The notes under the pieces are model-generated. The model made no database searches. It worked only from the letters and a program-made list of their open reading frames with translations, and was not told the origin of the DNA. The translations under genes were made by a program, and so were the position numbers. Of a stretch of DNA of 63,678 nt, positions 43,413 through 52,644 are shown piece after piece; positions within the stretch are counted from its first letter, which is position 1; each line of letters begins with the position of its first letter. This DNA comes from Clostridiales bacterium (lineage in GTDB: Bacteria > Bacillota_A > Clostridia > Oscillospirales > Oscillospiraceae): assembly GCA_004553625.1 (NCBI GenBank), contig SFKX01000016.1:1-63678 (forward strand), read 5' to 3'.

Positions 43413-45487
43413 TACTCAACACCTCTGTAGTAAAGCCCGCGCGTAAGCCCGTTCGGCCGGTATCCGCTCAGACCCAAAAAGCTCTTTGCGACCTCCACGC
43501 ACTCCCGCGGCCCTTCGTTTGTGAAGAGCAGCCGCGCACCGCGCACTCCGGCTTTTTTGACGTCGTCCAGCCTGTCGCCCAGAAAGACCTTTGCCGGGCC
43601 GTACACAGCGTTGCGGCAGACGTACTCGCGCAGGACAGGGTATACCCCGCCGTATTCGTCGCTCATACGGGCGGGGGCGCCGCAGGCGCAGCGGCCCGCG
43701 CTGGCCTTTATGAGGCAGCGCTCCGTCAGCATGGCGGGCAGGCGGCCATAGGCTATTATCTCCGTATCCAGCGGCTTGGATAACTGCCTTATCTGCTCCA
43801 TGTTCAGCTCGAAAGAGACCGTGGCGGAAAGCAGCCCGGCCTTCGCGGCGATCTGGAGCGAGTAGGAGTTGAAGAGGTTCAGCGACCAGTCTCCGCGCAG
43901 GTCCAGGCCCGCGGCGCGGGCTATCCCCACGTGGCCCAGATTGCCGACCAGCGCCTGAGTCACTCCGGCCGTCCTGGCCTTCTGCAAAAGGGCGGCCACG
44001 CCCCGCAGCTCCCCGTCGTGGATCACCCTGGGCATGACGGCGGCTACCGTCGCGCCGCGGCGCAGGAAGGGCTCTATGGAGCCCGGGTCCTCCGCCAGGA
44101 CGTCCAGCGGGACATAGAGGAAGTCCGGCTCCAGCTCGGCAAGTTCCTCCGTCAGCTGGGCGGCGGACATGACTTCGAATATCGTGTCCAGAGAGGCGAC
44201 CTCCGGACTGCCGCCCGGAACGGGGATGAGCCTGCCCGTCTCCACCTGGGGTGGCTCCGCCCGCTTTACCGTCAGGGCGCGGATGAGCTCGCGCCGGGCC
44301 TGCTGGAGCGTGCCCTCGGGCAGCATCAGCCCGGGGCCGAGCATGACGTTCACGCGCTCGCAGCTGTAGGGCGTGCCGGAGGTGCGGCGGAACTCCGCCT
44401 CCACCGTCCCCTGAGTGAACTCCCGGCCGAAGGCCTCCATCGGCTCCGGGCCGTTCCAGACGGCCCTGTTGCCGTCCTCGTCCTGGATGCCGCTGCGGAA
44501 AGGCCGGCCCGCCTGTATGAGGGCGAAAAATTCCACTTTTACTCGGCGCAGCTCCGAGTCCGCATAGCCCTTGCGCAGGGCGTGCATAGCGCGCTCAGCG
44601 TCCCTGTCCGGCTGGCCGGGCAGGCCCTGCATGTCCTCCGAGGGGCCGCCGGGGTAGTAGCCTGGCGTGAACTGCCGGCCCGTCAGGACGAGCTCCAGCT
44701 CGTCCGTCTCCAGAGGCGTGGGCTTGCGCCCGTCCTTCGCGCACTTGGCTGCGACGGATGTCAGCTTGGCGAGCTGCTCCGGTCTCGTGAGTCCGCGGCC
44801 TACGACCACGCTCGCTATGCCCAGGGCGGAAAACTCGGGTATTCTGTCGAGGGCCATGAGGTCCCTCAGACTGAGTGGGTAGTCGTCCATGCGGCCGCCG
44901 AGCGAATATTTCTCGCGGCAGAGCCCGGGACAGGAGCCCCGGTTGGCGCTGCCGCGGCCGTTTATCGCGGCCATGTAGCACTGGCCCTGTCTCGAAGCGC
45001 AGAGCGTGCCGTAGGCCGTCACGCCGAGCTCGGCACGGCCCCGCCGGGCCAGAGCGGCGATCTCCTCCGCGGAAAGCTCGCAGGGCAGCAGCACCCGCGA
45101 CGCGCCCAGCTGCAGCGCGGCCTCTATGCCCGCGGCGTTGTGCAGGCCCAGCCGCTCCCCGGCAAATACGCGCAGCTCAGGCGCCGCCTGCCGCGCCGCC
45201 GGGATGAAGCCCCAGTCCTGCGCGATGACGGCGTCCACCCCGGCCTCGCAGGCGCTGCGCGCCAGCTCCGCCGCGGCGGGCAGCTCCGAGTCCGCCACGA
45301 GCGTATCCAGTTCCGCGTAGACCCGGCAGCCGCGCACCCGGCAGTAGCGCACTGATTTTGTGAACTCCGCCTGGGTGAAGCCGCTGCCCGCCGCGCCGCC
45401 AAAGCGGATTATTATTGCGTCCGCCCCGCTCTGCACGGCGGCTATCACCGACTCGGCGTTGGGCGCGGGCGTGATGACCTCAAGCAT
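43412..45487 (-). CDS. peptidase U32 family protein
   Basis: The 691-residue protein has the U32 TIM-barrel core (GADAIIIRFGG, VYAELDTLV, VIAQDWGF) and the cysteine set CASRQGQCYMAAI...RGSCPGLC near 180-215, which suggests a 4Fe-4S site as in the tRNA/rRNA-hydroxylating members RlhA and TrhP. The long C-terminal half includes the DUF3656 region. A role in RNA hydroxylation is more likely than proteolysis (inference). ATG chosen at eight bases from GGGGAG. Confidence 0.88.
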   Translation of the reverse strand: MLEVITPAPNAESVIAAVQSGADAIIIRFGGAAGSGFTQAEFTKSVRYCRVRGCRVYAELDTLVADSELPAAAELARSACEAGVDAVIAQDWGFIPAARQAAPELRVFAGERLGLHNAAGIEAALQLGASRVLLPCELSAEEIAALARRGRAELGVTAYGTLCASRQGQCYMAAINGRGSANRGSCPGLCREKYSLGGRMDDYPLSLRDLMALDRIPEFSALGIASVVVGRGLTRPEQLAKLTSVAAKCAKDGRKPTPLETDELELVLTGRQFTPGYYPGGPSEDMQGLPGQPDRDAERAMHALRKGYADSELRRVKVEFFALIQAGRPFRSGIQDEDGNRAVWNGPEPMEAFGREFTQGTVEAEFRRTSGTPYSCERVNVMLGPGLMLPEGTLQQARRELIRALTVKRAEPPQVETGRLIPVPGGSPEVASLDTIFEVMSAAQLTEELAELEPDFLYVPLDVLAEDPGSIEPFLRRGATVAAVMPRVIHDGELRGVAALLQKARTAGVTQALVGNLGHVGIARAAGLDLRGDWSLNLFNSYSLQIAAKAGLLSATVSFELNMEQIRQLSKPLDTEIIAYGRLPAMLTERCLIKASAGRCACGAPARMSDEYGGVYPVLREYVCRNAVYGPAKVFLGDRLDDVKKAGVRGARLLFTNEGPRECVEVAKSFLGLSGYRPNGLTRGLYYRGVE

Positions 45488-45538
45488 CTGGTACACTCCC
45501 CAAGGGCAAGGATTACAATTCGATTACATACGGAAATA

Positions 45539-45567
45539 ATTATATCACAAGCCCCCTCTTGCTACAA
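45539..45567 (-). promoter_or_regulatory. promoter for the U32-maf-mreCD operon
   Basis: On the - strand TTGTAG and a perfect TATAAT lie 17 bases apart, 52 bases before the U32 start. Its -35 overlaps that of the divergent promoter. Confidence 0.6.
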
Positions 45568-45587
45568 GTCAAAATCAATGATAAAAT
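45559..45587 (+). promoter_or_regulatory. promoter for the dnaD-dnaI operon
   Basis: TTGCTA and TAAAAT are 17 bases apart, 31 bases before the dnaD-like start. The -35 hexamer overlaps that of the U32 promoter on the other strand. Confidence 0.55.
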
Positions 45588-45618
45588 AAATGCCCGGACT
45601 TGTAGAGAGGAATGGAAA

Positions 45619-46545
45619 ATGAAGGATAAAAACTACCGCCTGAGCGCGGAGCTCTGCGCGCTGAAGGCGGAGGATGCGGACAAGCTGATAGCTGCGGGGG
45701 ACGGGGACGCCGCCCTGCTGTACATATACCTGCTGCGCCGGGGCCAGGCCCCGGACGCGCAGCTGCGCCGGGAGCTCGGCTGGGAGCCGGGGCGCCTGGC
45801 CGCGGCCGTGGGCAGGCTCGCCGCCGCGGGACTGCTGACTGGCTCGGATGCTCCGCCTGCGGCGCCGGCGGAGGTCCTGCCGGAATACACCGCGCAGGAG
45901 CTGGTCCGCCGCAGCGGGGAGGACCCGGCCTTCCGGAGCATCCTGGCGGAGGCGGAGTCGCTCCTCGGGCGCACGCTCTCCGGCGCGGACACTCGCGCCC
46001 TCTTCGGGGTTTACGACTACCTCGGCCTGCCGGTGGACGTCATCATGGAGCTGCTGCACCACTGCGCGGAGGAGTGCCGTCTCAAATACGGTCCCGGCCG
46101 CGTGCCTACCATGAAACAGATCGAAAAGGAGGCCTACGTCTGGGCAAACCGCGAGATCCTCACCTTTGAACAGGCGGAGGAATATATCCGCGCAAGGGCG
46201 AAGCTGCGCGACGCGACGGACTCCCTGCGCCGGGCCTTCGGCATACACGACAGGCCGCTCTCGCCCACGGAGCGGAAGTACATAGAGGGCTGGCTGGAGC
46301 AGGGCTTCACGCAGGAAGCTCTCGAGCTGGCGTACGACAAGACCGTCACGAACACGGGCCAGCTCAAGTGGAACTACATGAACAAGATCATCCAGAGCTG
46401 GCACGAGAAGGGCCTGCACAGCCCGGAGGAGATCGCGCAGGGAGACACGCCGAAGCGCCAGGCCCCCGCGCGGGCCGGGGAGCAGGGCCGCGGCGGCGAG
46501 CTCGAGAGGATGAAGAAGATCTACGACAAGGTCCGCAGGGGCTGA
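45619..46545 (+). CDS. DnaD domain primosomal protein
   Basis: This 308-residue protein has an N-terminal winged-helix part (LLYIYLLRRG, ELGWEPGRLAAAVGRLAAAGLL) and two DnaD-like C-terminal repeats (YLGLPVDVIMELLHHC...; YIEGWLEQGFTQEALELAYDKTV...LKWNYMNKIIQSWHEKGL). It helps load the replicative helicase. The start follows AGAGGAATGGAAA; the 20 open codons upstream cross the promoter. It precedes the helicase-loader gene by 16 bases. Confidence 0.9.
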   Translation: MKDKNYRLSAELCALKAEDADKLIAAGDGDAALLYIYLLRRGQAPDAQLRRELGWEPGRLAAAVGRLAAAGLLTGSDAPPAAPAEVLPEYTAQELVRRSGEDPAFRSILAEAESLLGRTLSGADTRALFGVYDYLGLPVDVIMELLHHCAEECRLKYGPGRVPTMKQIEKEAYVWANREILTFEQAEEYIRARAKLRDATDSLRRAFGIHDRPLSPTERKYIEGWLEQGFTQEALELAYDKTVTNTGQLKWNYMNKIIQSWHEKGLHSPEEIAQGDTPKRQAPARAGEQGRGGELERMKKIYDKVRRG

Positions 46546-46561
46546 AAGGGGCGAAAAAGGC

Positions 46562-47566
46562 ATGGGCTACAACGGCAAATTGCTGGCCCGGGCGCGGGAG
46601 CGCCTGGCGCGGCGGCGTGAGGAAAACGCCGCGGAGCAGGCGCGCAGGCTGGAGCGGGCCTATGCCGCGCAGCCCGCGCTCCGGGAGATAGACACAGGCC
46701 TGCGCAGACAGATGATAGAGCTCTCGCGCCTGGCGATGAGCCGGGACCCGCAGACGGCGGAGCGGCTGGAACGGCTGCGCTCCGAGAACCTGGAGCTGCA
46801 GCGCCGCCGGGCGGAGGCGCTGGTCGAGGCCGGCCTGCCCATAAACTACACGGACGAGCTCTTCGACTGCCCGGTCTGCCGGGACACGGGCCTGGACGGG
46901 CGCGAGCCCTGCCGCTGCCTCAAGAAGCTCTACAACATGGAGCTCACCCGGGAGCTCAGCGGCCTGCTGCGCGGCGGGGACGAGAGCTTTGAAAACTTTG
47001 ACCTCGGCTGGTACGACTCCGCGCCAGACCCCAGGACGGGGGAGTCGCCCAGGGAGTGCATGACGGTCGTCTGCGAGACCTGCCGCGAATACGCCAGGAA
47101 CTTCGGCCCCGGTTCGCCCAACCTGATCTTCATGGGAGGGCCGGGCCTGGGCAAGACATACCTCTCCGCCTGCATAGCGCGGGCCGTTGCGGAGGCGGGC
47201 TTTTCGGTGGCCTACGAGTCCGCCGCGGCGGCGCTCGGCGCCTTCGAGACGCAGCGCTTCTCCCGCGAGAACGAGGAGGGAGCCCAGGCCGCCTCAAGGG
47301 TGCGCGAGTACCTCGGCTGCGACCTCATGATCCTGGACGACCTCGGGACGGAGATGGTCACCTCCTTTTCCGTCTCCGCGCTCTACCAGCTGGTGAACAC
47401 CCGCCTGAACGAGGGGCGCAGCACGATAATCAGTACAAACTGCGGCTTTGAGGAGCTGCGGCGCAAATACGGGCCGCAGATCTGCTCCAGGCTGGAGGGG
47501 GAGTATCTGCTTCTGAGCTTTTCAGGCCGGGACATCCGGCTGCTGAGAAAGGAGCGAGGCACATGA
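46562..47566 (+). CDS. DnaI/DnaC-like helicase-loader ATPase
   Basis: The 334-residue protein has a coiled-coil N-terminus, a zinc-binding CPVCRDTG...CRC near 102-118, Walker A GGPGLGKTYLSA near 192, Walker B LMILDDLG near 256 and sensor region IISTNCGFEELRRKYG. It loads the DnaB-type helicase at origins and restart sites. The pairing with a DnaD-type gene is typical of Clostridia. It overlaps the DUF2804 gene by four bases. Confidence 0.93.
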   Translation: MGYNGKLLARARERLARRREENAAEQARRLERAYAAQPALREIDTGLRRQMIELSRLAMSRDPQTAERLERLRSENLELQRRRAEALVEAGLPINYTDELFDCPVCRDTGLDGREPCRCLKKLYNMELTRELSGLLRGGDESFENFDLGWYDSAPDPRTGESPRECMTVVCETCREYARNFGPGSPNLIFMGGPGLGKTYLSACIARAVAEAGFSVAYESAAAALGAFETQRFSRENEEGAQAASRVREYLGCDLMILDDLGTEMVTSFSVSALYQLVNTRLNEGRSTIISTNCGFEELRRKYGPQICSRLEGEYLLLSFSGRDIRLLRKERGT

Positions 47567-48594
47567 GACAGCACGAGATAACGCGGGAGCGCCCGCTGCT
47601 GGACAGCAACGGCAATATAGCCGAGCCCGGCTTCGCCAGGAGCCTGCTGCCCGTCTACCGCCGGGCGGACGTCAAGGCCCCGGCGCACAGGATAAAGGAA
47701 TGGGACTACTACCTCGTCAACAACGGGCGCTACGCCCTCGCCCTCACAGTGGACGACAACGGTTATATGGGCCTGGACTCCATATCCTTCCTGGACTTTG
47801 AAAACCTCTGGCAGCAGACGGTCTCGCCCATGTGCGCCTTCCCGCTCGGGCGGCGAAGGATGCCGGAAAGCTCAAAAACTGGGGACGTCTCGGCCTCCGG
47901 CAAGGGTTACGAGATCGCCTTCCGGCACACGCCGGAGGGGCGGCTCCTACTCTTCAGGATGGAAAACTTCGCCTCCGGCCGGCCGATAGAGGGCCGCGTC
48001 CTCCTGACGGACGAGCCCGAGGAGAGTATGGTCATCTGCACGCCCTTCCGTAAGCGCGGGCATTTCTATTTCAACCAGAAGATAAACTGCATGAGGGCCT
48101 CCGGCTGGGTGAGCGTCCGCGGCAGAAGGTACGAGTTCGAGCCGGAGACGGCCTTCGCAGTTCTGGACTGGGGCCGCGGCGTCTGGACCTATCACAACAC
48201 CTGGTACTGGGGCAGCGCCTCCGGCGCGGTGGACGGGGTACCCTTCGGCTGGAACATCGGCTACGGTTTCGGAGACACCTCCGCCGCCACGGAGAATATG
48301 CTCTTCTACGACGGACGCGCCCACAAGCTCGGCCGCGTGACCTTCAACATCCCGCGCCGGGGCGGGGACTTCGCCTACCTCTCCAAGTGGACCTTCACCA
48401 GCGACGAGGGCCGCTTTGAGATGGACTTCCAGCCTGTCCTGGACCGGGCCGCCTGCACCGACGCAAAGCTCATAAAAAGCGACCAGCACCAGGTCTTCGG
48501 CCGCTTCACAGGCACCGCCGTCCTCGACGACGGCACAAAGCTCCGCGTGAAGGACTTCCCCGGCTTTGCCGAGAGAGTCGAAAACAAGTGGTAA
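47563..48594 (+). CDS. DUF2804 family protein
   Basis: This 343-residue protein matches the DUF2804 pattern: REITRERPLLD-like start, IKEWDYYLVNNGRYALALTVDDNGYMG, then FDWGRG-like ALDWGRGVWTYHNTWYWGSASG and FGWNIGYGFGD near residue 225. It has no signal peptide or membrane segment. Function unknown; a lipocalin-like beta structure is plausible from the many short strands. It shares an ATGA overlap with the helicase-loader gene. Confidence 0.85.
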   Translation: MRQHEITRERPLLDSNGNIAEPGFARSLLPVYRRADVKAPAHRIKEWDYYLVNNGRYALALTVDDNGYMGLDSISFLDFENLWQQTVSPMCAFPLGRRRMPESSKTGDVSASGKGYEIAFRHTPEGRLLLFRMENFASGRPIEGRVLLTDEPEESMVICTPFRKRGHFYFNQKINCMRASGWVSVRGRRYEFEPETAFAVLDWGRGVWTYHNTWYWGSASGAVDGVPFGWNIGYGFGDTSAATENMLFYDGRAHKLGRVTFNIPRRGGDFAYLSKWTFTSDEGRFEMDFQPVLDRAACTDAKLIKSDQHQVFGRFTGTAVLDDGTKLRVKDFPGFAERVENKW

Positions 48595-48605
48595 AATGAG
48601 CGCAA

Positions 48606-48637
48606 AACTCCCCCGGGACACCGGGGGAGTTCTGCTT
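48606..48637 (+). terminator. terminator between convergent operons
   Basis: An 11-bp perfect stem (AACTCCCCCGG/CCGGGGGAGTT) with a GACA loop is followed by CTGCTTTT on + and TTTGCG on -. It serves both the DUF2804 gene and the nucleoside transporter operon. Confidence 0.75.
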
Positions 48638-48645
48638 TTCTGGGC

Positions 48646-49677
48646 TTATCTTGTGCTCTTGTCGTAGGGTATGCCCTCTGCCTTGGGGGCTCTCGAGTTC
48701 TTCGAGGTGAAGGCCAGGACGATGAGGGTGATGAGGTAGGGCAGCATCCTGTAGAGGTGGGGGCTGACGCCTATCTGTGCGAGCAGGAACACGCCGTCGC
48801 CGTTTATGTCTATCGTCGAGTATGCCGCGGCGATGCACTTGAAGAGGCCGAAGAGCAGCGAGGCGCCCGCGATGTTGAGCGGGTTCCAGTTGCCGAAGAT
48901 CATGACGGCCAGGGCCAGGAAGCCGAAGCCGGCGACGTCTCCGTTCGAGCTGCAGTTGGCGGTGGTGAGCGCATACACAAAGCCGCCCATGCCGGCCAGC
49001 GCGCCGGAGATGGTGGTGCCGGCGTAGCGCATCTTGGCGACGTTTATCCCGAGCGAATCCGCCGCCTGCGGGTTCTCGCCGCAGGAGCGCAGACGCAGGC
49101 CGAAGCGGGTCTTGTAGAGCAGTATCGACAGGATGATGAAGAGCAGGATGCAGACGTAGGTGGCGAGGTAGACCTTGTCTATGAAGGTGTTGCCCAAAAA
49201 GCCGAGGTCCGCGGTCCTGTCATAGCCGAGGGTGGTCTTTTTTATCATGAACCAGCTGGCGGAGTCGCCGTTCACGAGGCGCAGCGCGTTCTGGTTGGCG
49301 ATGATGCGGATGAAGAACAGCACGATGGCCGGGGCCAGGAGGTTGAGGGCGGTGCCGCCGATGGTCTGGTCCGCCTTCAGGTTGACCGCGGCGAAGCTGA
49401 GCAGCAGCGAGAAGGCCGCGCCGAGCGCCGCGGAGATGAGCATTGCCAGAAGCTCGAGGCCCTGGAGCGTTACCCAGTCGCCCGCGGCCTTGGCCGCCTC
49501 GAACACCTCGAACTGCTGGGCGTTGCGCACGAAGAGCACGCCGATGAAGGCGCCGAAGATCATGATGCCCTCGAGAGCCAGGTTTATGATGCCGCTGCGC
49601 TCCGCGAAAACGCCCGCAAGCGCCACTATCATGAGCGGAACGGCGTAGATGAGGGTCTGCTGTATGAGGAATGTCAT
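48646..49677 (-). CDS. nupQ: nucleoside ABC transporter permease, NupQ/YufQ type
   Basis: The 343-residue membrane protein has about nine hydrophobic segments and the family stretches SGIINLALEGIMIFGAF near 30, GENPQAADSLGINVAKMRYAGTTISGALAGMGG near 205 and FGNWNPLNIAGASLLFG. It is the second permease of a BMP-type importer (guanosine transporter NupNOPQ of B. subtilis). It overlaps the other permease gene by four bases. Confidence 0.9.
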   Translation of the reverse strand: MTFLIQQTLIYAVPLMIVALAGVFAERSGIINLALEGIMIFGAFIGVLFVRNAQQFEVFEAAKAAGDWVTLQGLELLAMLISAALGAAFSLLLSFAAVNLKADQTIGGTALNLLAPAIVLFFIRIIANQNALRLVNGDSASWFMIKKTTLGYDRTADLGFLGNTFIDKVYLATYVCILLFIILSILLYKTRFGLRLRSCGENPQAADSLGINVAKMRYAGTTISGALAGMGGFVYALTTANCSSNGDVAGFGFLALAVMIFGNWNPLNIAGASLLFGLFKCIAAAYSTIDINGDGVFLLAQIGVSPHLYRMLPYLITLIVLAFTSKNSRAPKAEGIPYDKSTR

Positions 49678-50954
49678 TCCGCCTCGCCTCCCTTCTCTGG
49701 CGCCGGCTCAGCCGGCGCGTCCGCCGCCTTCTTTTCCTCCGGCTCGTAGCCGAGCTTCGGGATGGCCTCTATCGCCTTGCGCTTTTTGCGGCCGGTTATG
49801 AGCATCTTGATGACCAGCGAGAAGGCGCTCAGGTAGACGATGGTGGCGATGATGACGTCCGTAATATACTCGTTATAGCCCGTGAGACCCGTGAGCTGCA
49901 GGCCGGCTATGTCCAGCATCGACATGAACAGACCCGTGAAGATGACGCCTATCGCGTTGTTCGCCGCGAGCAGCGCCACAGGTATGCCGTTGAAGCCGGT
50001 GGCGGGGAGGGACTGGTAGGTGACCCAATAGAACTCCGTGTTGCCGGCGAGATAATAGAGCGCCGCGCCCGCGCCCGAGAGCGCCCCTGCGATGGCCATG
50101 GACAGCACGATGTTGCGCTTGTCCTTGATGCCGGCGTAGCGCGCGGCGTGCCGGTTGCTGCCGCAGGCCTTCAGCTGGTAGCCCAGGGTCGTCTTGGTCA
50201 TGAGTATGTACATGAGTATGGCGATGACGATGGCGATTATTATGCCGCCGTTCACCTGGCTGCCCGGGAAGAGCTTGTCCAGCCCGAGCTTTGCCGTCTC
50301 CACGCCGTTATAGGAGGTCTTGTAGACGTAGTTCGACTTTGTGTTCTCGACCACGTTCTTGAAGTTGCTCATTTCAAAGGCCCAGGTCACGACGTTGGCT
50401 GCGATCCAGTTCGTCATGATGGAGGCCAGGACCTCGTTGATGTTCAGATACGCCTTGACGAGGCCGGGGATGCAGCCCCAGAGCGCGCCGGCCGCGGCGC
50501 CGCCCAGGAAGGCGAGTATCCAGATGAGCGTAGGCGGAACCACGTCGCTCGGTATGCCGAGGGCTATCATCAGGCTTGCCATGGTACCCATCAGGTACTG
50601 GCCGGGCGCGCCGATGTTGAAAAGGCCCGTCTTGAAGGCCACAGCCACCGAAAGGCCCGTCATTATGAGCGGGGTGGCGCGGAAGAGCATGTTGCCGACG
50701 TTCGTTGGGTTGAAGCCGAAGGTCAGGTGACCGGCGGCGTCGCGCCCCGTCGAGAAGATGCCCAGAAAGACTATCCTGATGCCGTCCCAGGCGCTGGAGG
50801 CGCTGAGCGTATCGCTCGTCAGGCCGACGATCAGCACGATGATGCTGCCCACTGCGAGGCCGATCACGATGGAGACTATGGACGCGAGGATGGTGTTTAT
50901 CGCGGCGCTCCTGCTTTCGCTCCTGTCGGGGAGCCGGTCTTTGGTATTCTTCAT
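49674..50954 (-). CDS. nupP: nucleoside ABC transporter permease, NupP/YufP type
   Basis: The 426-residue permease has about ten hydrophobic segments, FNIGAPGQYLMG near 110 and the loop GSNRHAARYAGIKDKRNIVLSMAIAGALSGAG near 240. A charged C-terminal tail (KKAADAPAEPAPEKGGEAE) is unusual but uninterrupted. It lies between the ATPase and the second permease, with ATGA overlaps on both sides. Confidence 0.9.
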   Translation of the reverse strand: MKNTKDRLPDRSESRSAAINTILASIVSIVIGLAVGSIIVLIVGLTSDTLSASSAWDGIRIVFLGIFSTGRDAAGHLTFGFNPTNVGNMLFRATPLIMTGLSVAVAFKTGLFNIGAPGQYLMGTMASLMIALGIPSDVVPPTLIWILAFLGGAAAGALWGCIPGLVKAYLNINEVLASIMTNWIAANVVTWAFEMSNFKNVVENTKSNYVYKTSYNGVETAKLGLDKLFPGSQVNGGIIIAIVIAILMYILMTKTTLGYQLKACGSNRHAARYAGIKDKRNIVLSMAIAGALSGAGAALYYLAGNTEFYWVTYQSLPATGFNGIPVALLAANNAIGVIFTGLFMSMLDIAGLQLTGLTGYNEYITDVIIATIVYLSAFSLVIKMLITGRKKRKAIEAIPKLGYEPEEKKAADAPAEPAPEKGGEAE

Positions 50955-52498
50955 GCCGTCTCCTCCTTTCCGCCCTCGCGCTTTGCGCCGGCCATGTAGA
51001 GGCCGAGCTCCTGCACGGTGGTCTTTTTCGGGTCCAGCTCGCCGACTATCTCGCCCTCGTACATGACGAGTATGCGGTCCGAAAGGCTCATGACCTCGTC
51101 GAGCTCCAGGCTCACGAGCAGTATCGCCTTGCCGGCGTCCCGCTCGGCCACGAGCTGGCCATGTATGTATTCGATGGCGCCGACGTCCAGGCCGCGCGTC
51201 GGCTGGACGGCCACGACCAGGGGCTTTTCGCGGTCGAGCTCACGGGCGATGATCGCCTTCTGCTGGTTGCCGCCGGACATGCTGCGCGCCGTCGTCACGG
51301 GGCCTTGGCCGGAGCGCACGTCGAATTTCTCTATTAGGCGCTCGGCGTAGCGCCGGACGCTGGCGCGGTCTATGAAGCCCGCGTGCTGGAACTGCTTTTC
51401 CTGGAAGCGCTGCAGGACCATGTTCTGTTCGAGCGTGAAGTCCAGGATTAGCCCATGCTTGTGCCTGTCCTCGGGGATGTGGCTCATGTTCCGGCCGCGC
51501 GCGCCTATGGAGGCGTTCGAAATGTCCTGCCCACAGAGGCTTATCTTCCCGGACTCGGGCTTTTCGAGCCCGGTCAGCCCGTACACCAGTTCCGTCTGGC
51601 CGTTGCCGTCTATGCCGGCGATGCAGACTATCTCGCCCTCGTGCACCTCGAAGCTCACGCCCTTGACGGCGTCTTTCTTGTGGATGCGGGACTTCACGTG
51701 CAGGTCCTCGACCTTCAGCACGGTGTCCTTGGGATTTGACTCGCCCTTCTGTATCTCGAGCTGGACCGGGCGGCCGACCATCATGTTCGAGAGCTCCTGC
51801 TTATTGGTCTCGCAGGTGTTCACCGTGCCGACGCACTTGCCCTTGCGCAGGACCGTGACCCTGTCCGAGACCTCCATGATCTCGTTGAGCTTGTGTGAGA
51901 TGAAGAGGATGCTCTTGCCCTCCTTGGCAAAGCCGCGCATCGTGTGCATGAGCTCGTCTATCTCCTGGGGAGTCAGCACGGCCGTCGGCTCGTCGAAGAT
52001 GAGGATCTCGTTGTCGCGGTAGAGCATCTTGAGTATCTCGACCCTCTGCTGCATACCGACCGTGATGTCCTCGACCTTTGCGTCCAGGTCCACCTTGAGG
52101 CCGTACCTCTCCGAGAGCGCCTCGACCTTCTTCCGGGCCTCCTTCTTTTGCAGGAAGCCGAGCTTCGTCGTCTCCGCGCCGAGGATGATGTTGTCCAGGA
52201 CGGTAAAGACCTCGATGAGCTTGAAGTGCTGGTGCACCATGCCTATGCCCAGCGCGGTGGCGTCGTTCGGGTCGTTTATCCTGACGACCTCGCCGTTTTT
52301 CTTTATGACGCCCTCCTCGGGCTGGTACATGCCGAACAGCACGCTCATGAGCGTGCTCTTTCCGGCGCCGTTTTCGCCCAAAAGCGCGTGTATCTCGCCC
52401 TTTCTGAGCTGAAGGGTTATATTGTCGTTGGCCACTATGCCGGGAAAGCGCTTTGTTATCCCGAGCATTTCGATTATGTATTCCGGCTGCGCTGCCAC
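50951..52498 (-). CDS. nupO: nucleoside ABC transporter ATPase, NupO/YufO type, two domains
   Basis: The 515-residue protein has two ABC domains: the first with GENGAGKST, the second with the degenerate Walker A GIDGNGQTE and signature MSGGNQQK, the normal asymmetry of this family. It energises nucleoside uptake. I use a GTG start, seven bases after AAAGGGGG; the frame also opens at a TTG seven codons earlier without a ribosome site. Confidence 0.93.
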   Translation of the reverse strand: MAAQPEYIIEMLGITKRFPGIVANDNITLQLRKGEIHALLGENGAGKSTLMSVLFGMYQPEEGVIKKNGEVVRINDPNDATALGIGMVHQHFKLIEVFTVLDNIILGAETTKLGFLQKKEARKKVEALSERYGLKVDLDAKVEDITVGMQQRVEILKMLYRDNEILIFDEPTAVLTPQEIDELMHTMRGFAKEGKSILFISHKLNEIMEVSDRVTVLRKGKCVGTVNTCETNKQELSNMMVGRPVQLEIQKGESNPKDTVLKVEDLHVKSRIHKKDAVKGVSFEVHEGEIVCIAGIDGNGQTELVYGLTGLEKPESGKISLCGQDISNASIGARGRNMSHIPEDRHKHGLILDFTLEQNMVLQRFQEKQFQHAGFIDRASVRRYAERLIEKFDVRSGQGPVTTARSMSGGNQQKAIIARELDREKPLVVAVQPTRGLDVGAIEYIHGQLVAERDAGKAILLVSLELDEVMSLSDRILVMYEGEIVGELDPKKTTVQELGLYMAGAKREGGKEETA

Positions 52499-52592
52499 CG
52501 CCCCGCCCCCTTTATTCAAGTGTACTCTTTATTATAATTTAACCTACGTCAAAAAACAAGAAATTTATACAAGCGCCGCGGCGGCCGAACGC

Positions 52593-52626
52593 AAAAAAAG
52601 AGAAGGTCCGCAAGGACCTTCTCTTT
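52593..52626 (-). terminator. terminator between the BMP lipoprotein and ATPase genes
   Basis: A 13-bp stem (AAAGAGAAGGTCC/GGACCTTCTCTTT, loop GCAA) is followed by seven T residues on the - strand. Placed inside the transporter operon, it would let some transcripts stop after the binding protein, giving it in excess. Confidence 0.85.
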
Positions 52627-52644
52627 CGCGTTTGGTTTATCCTA

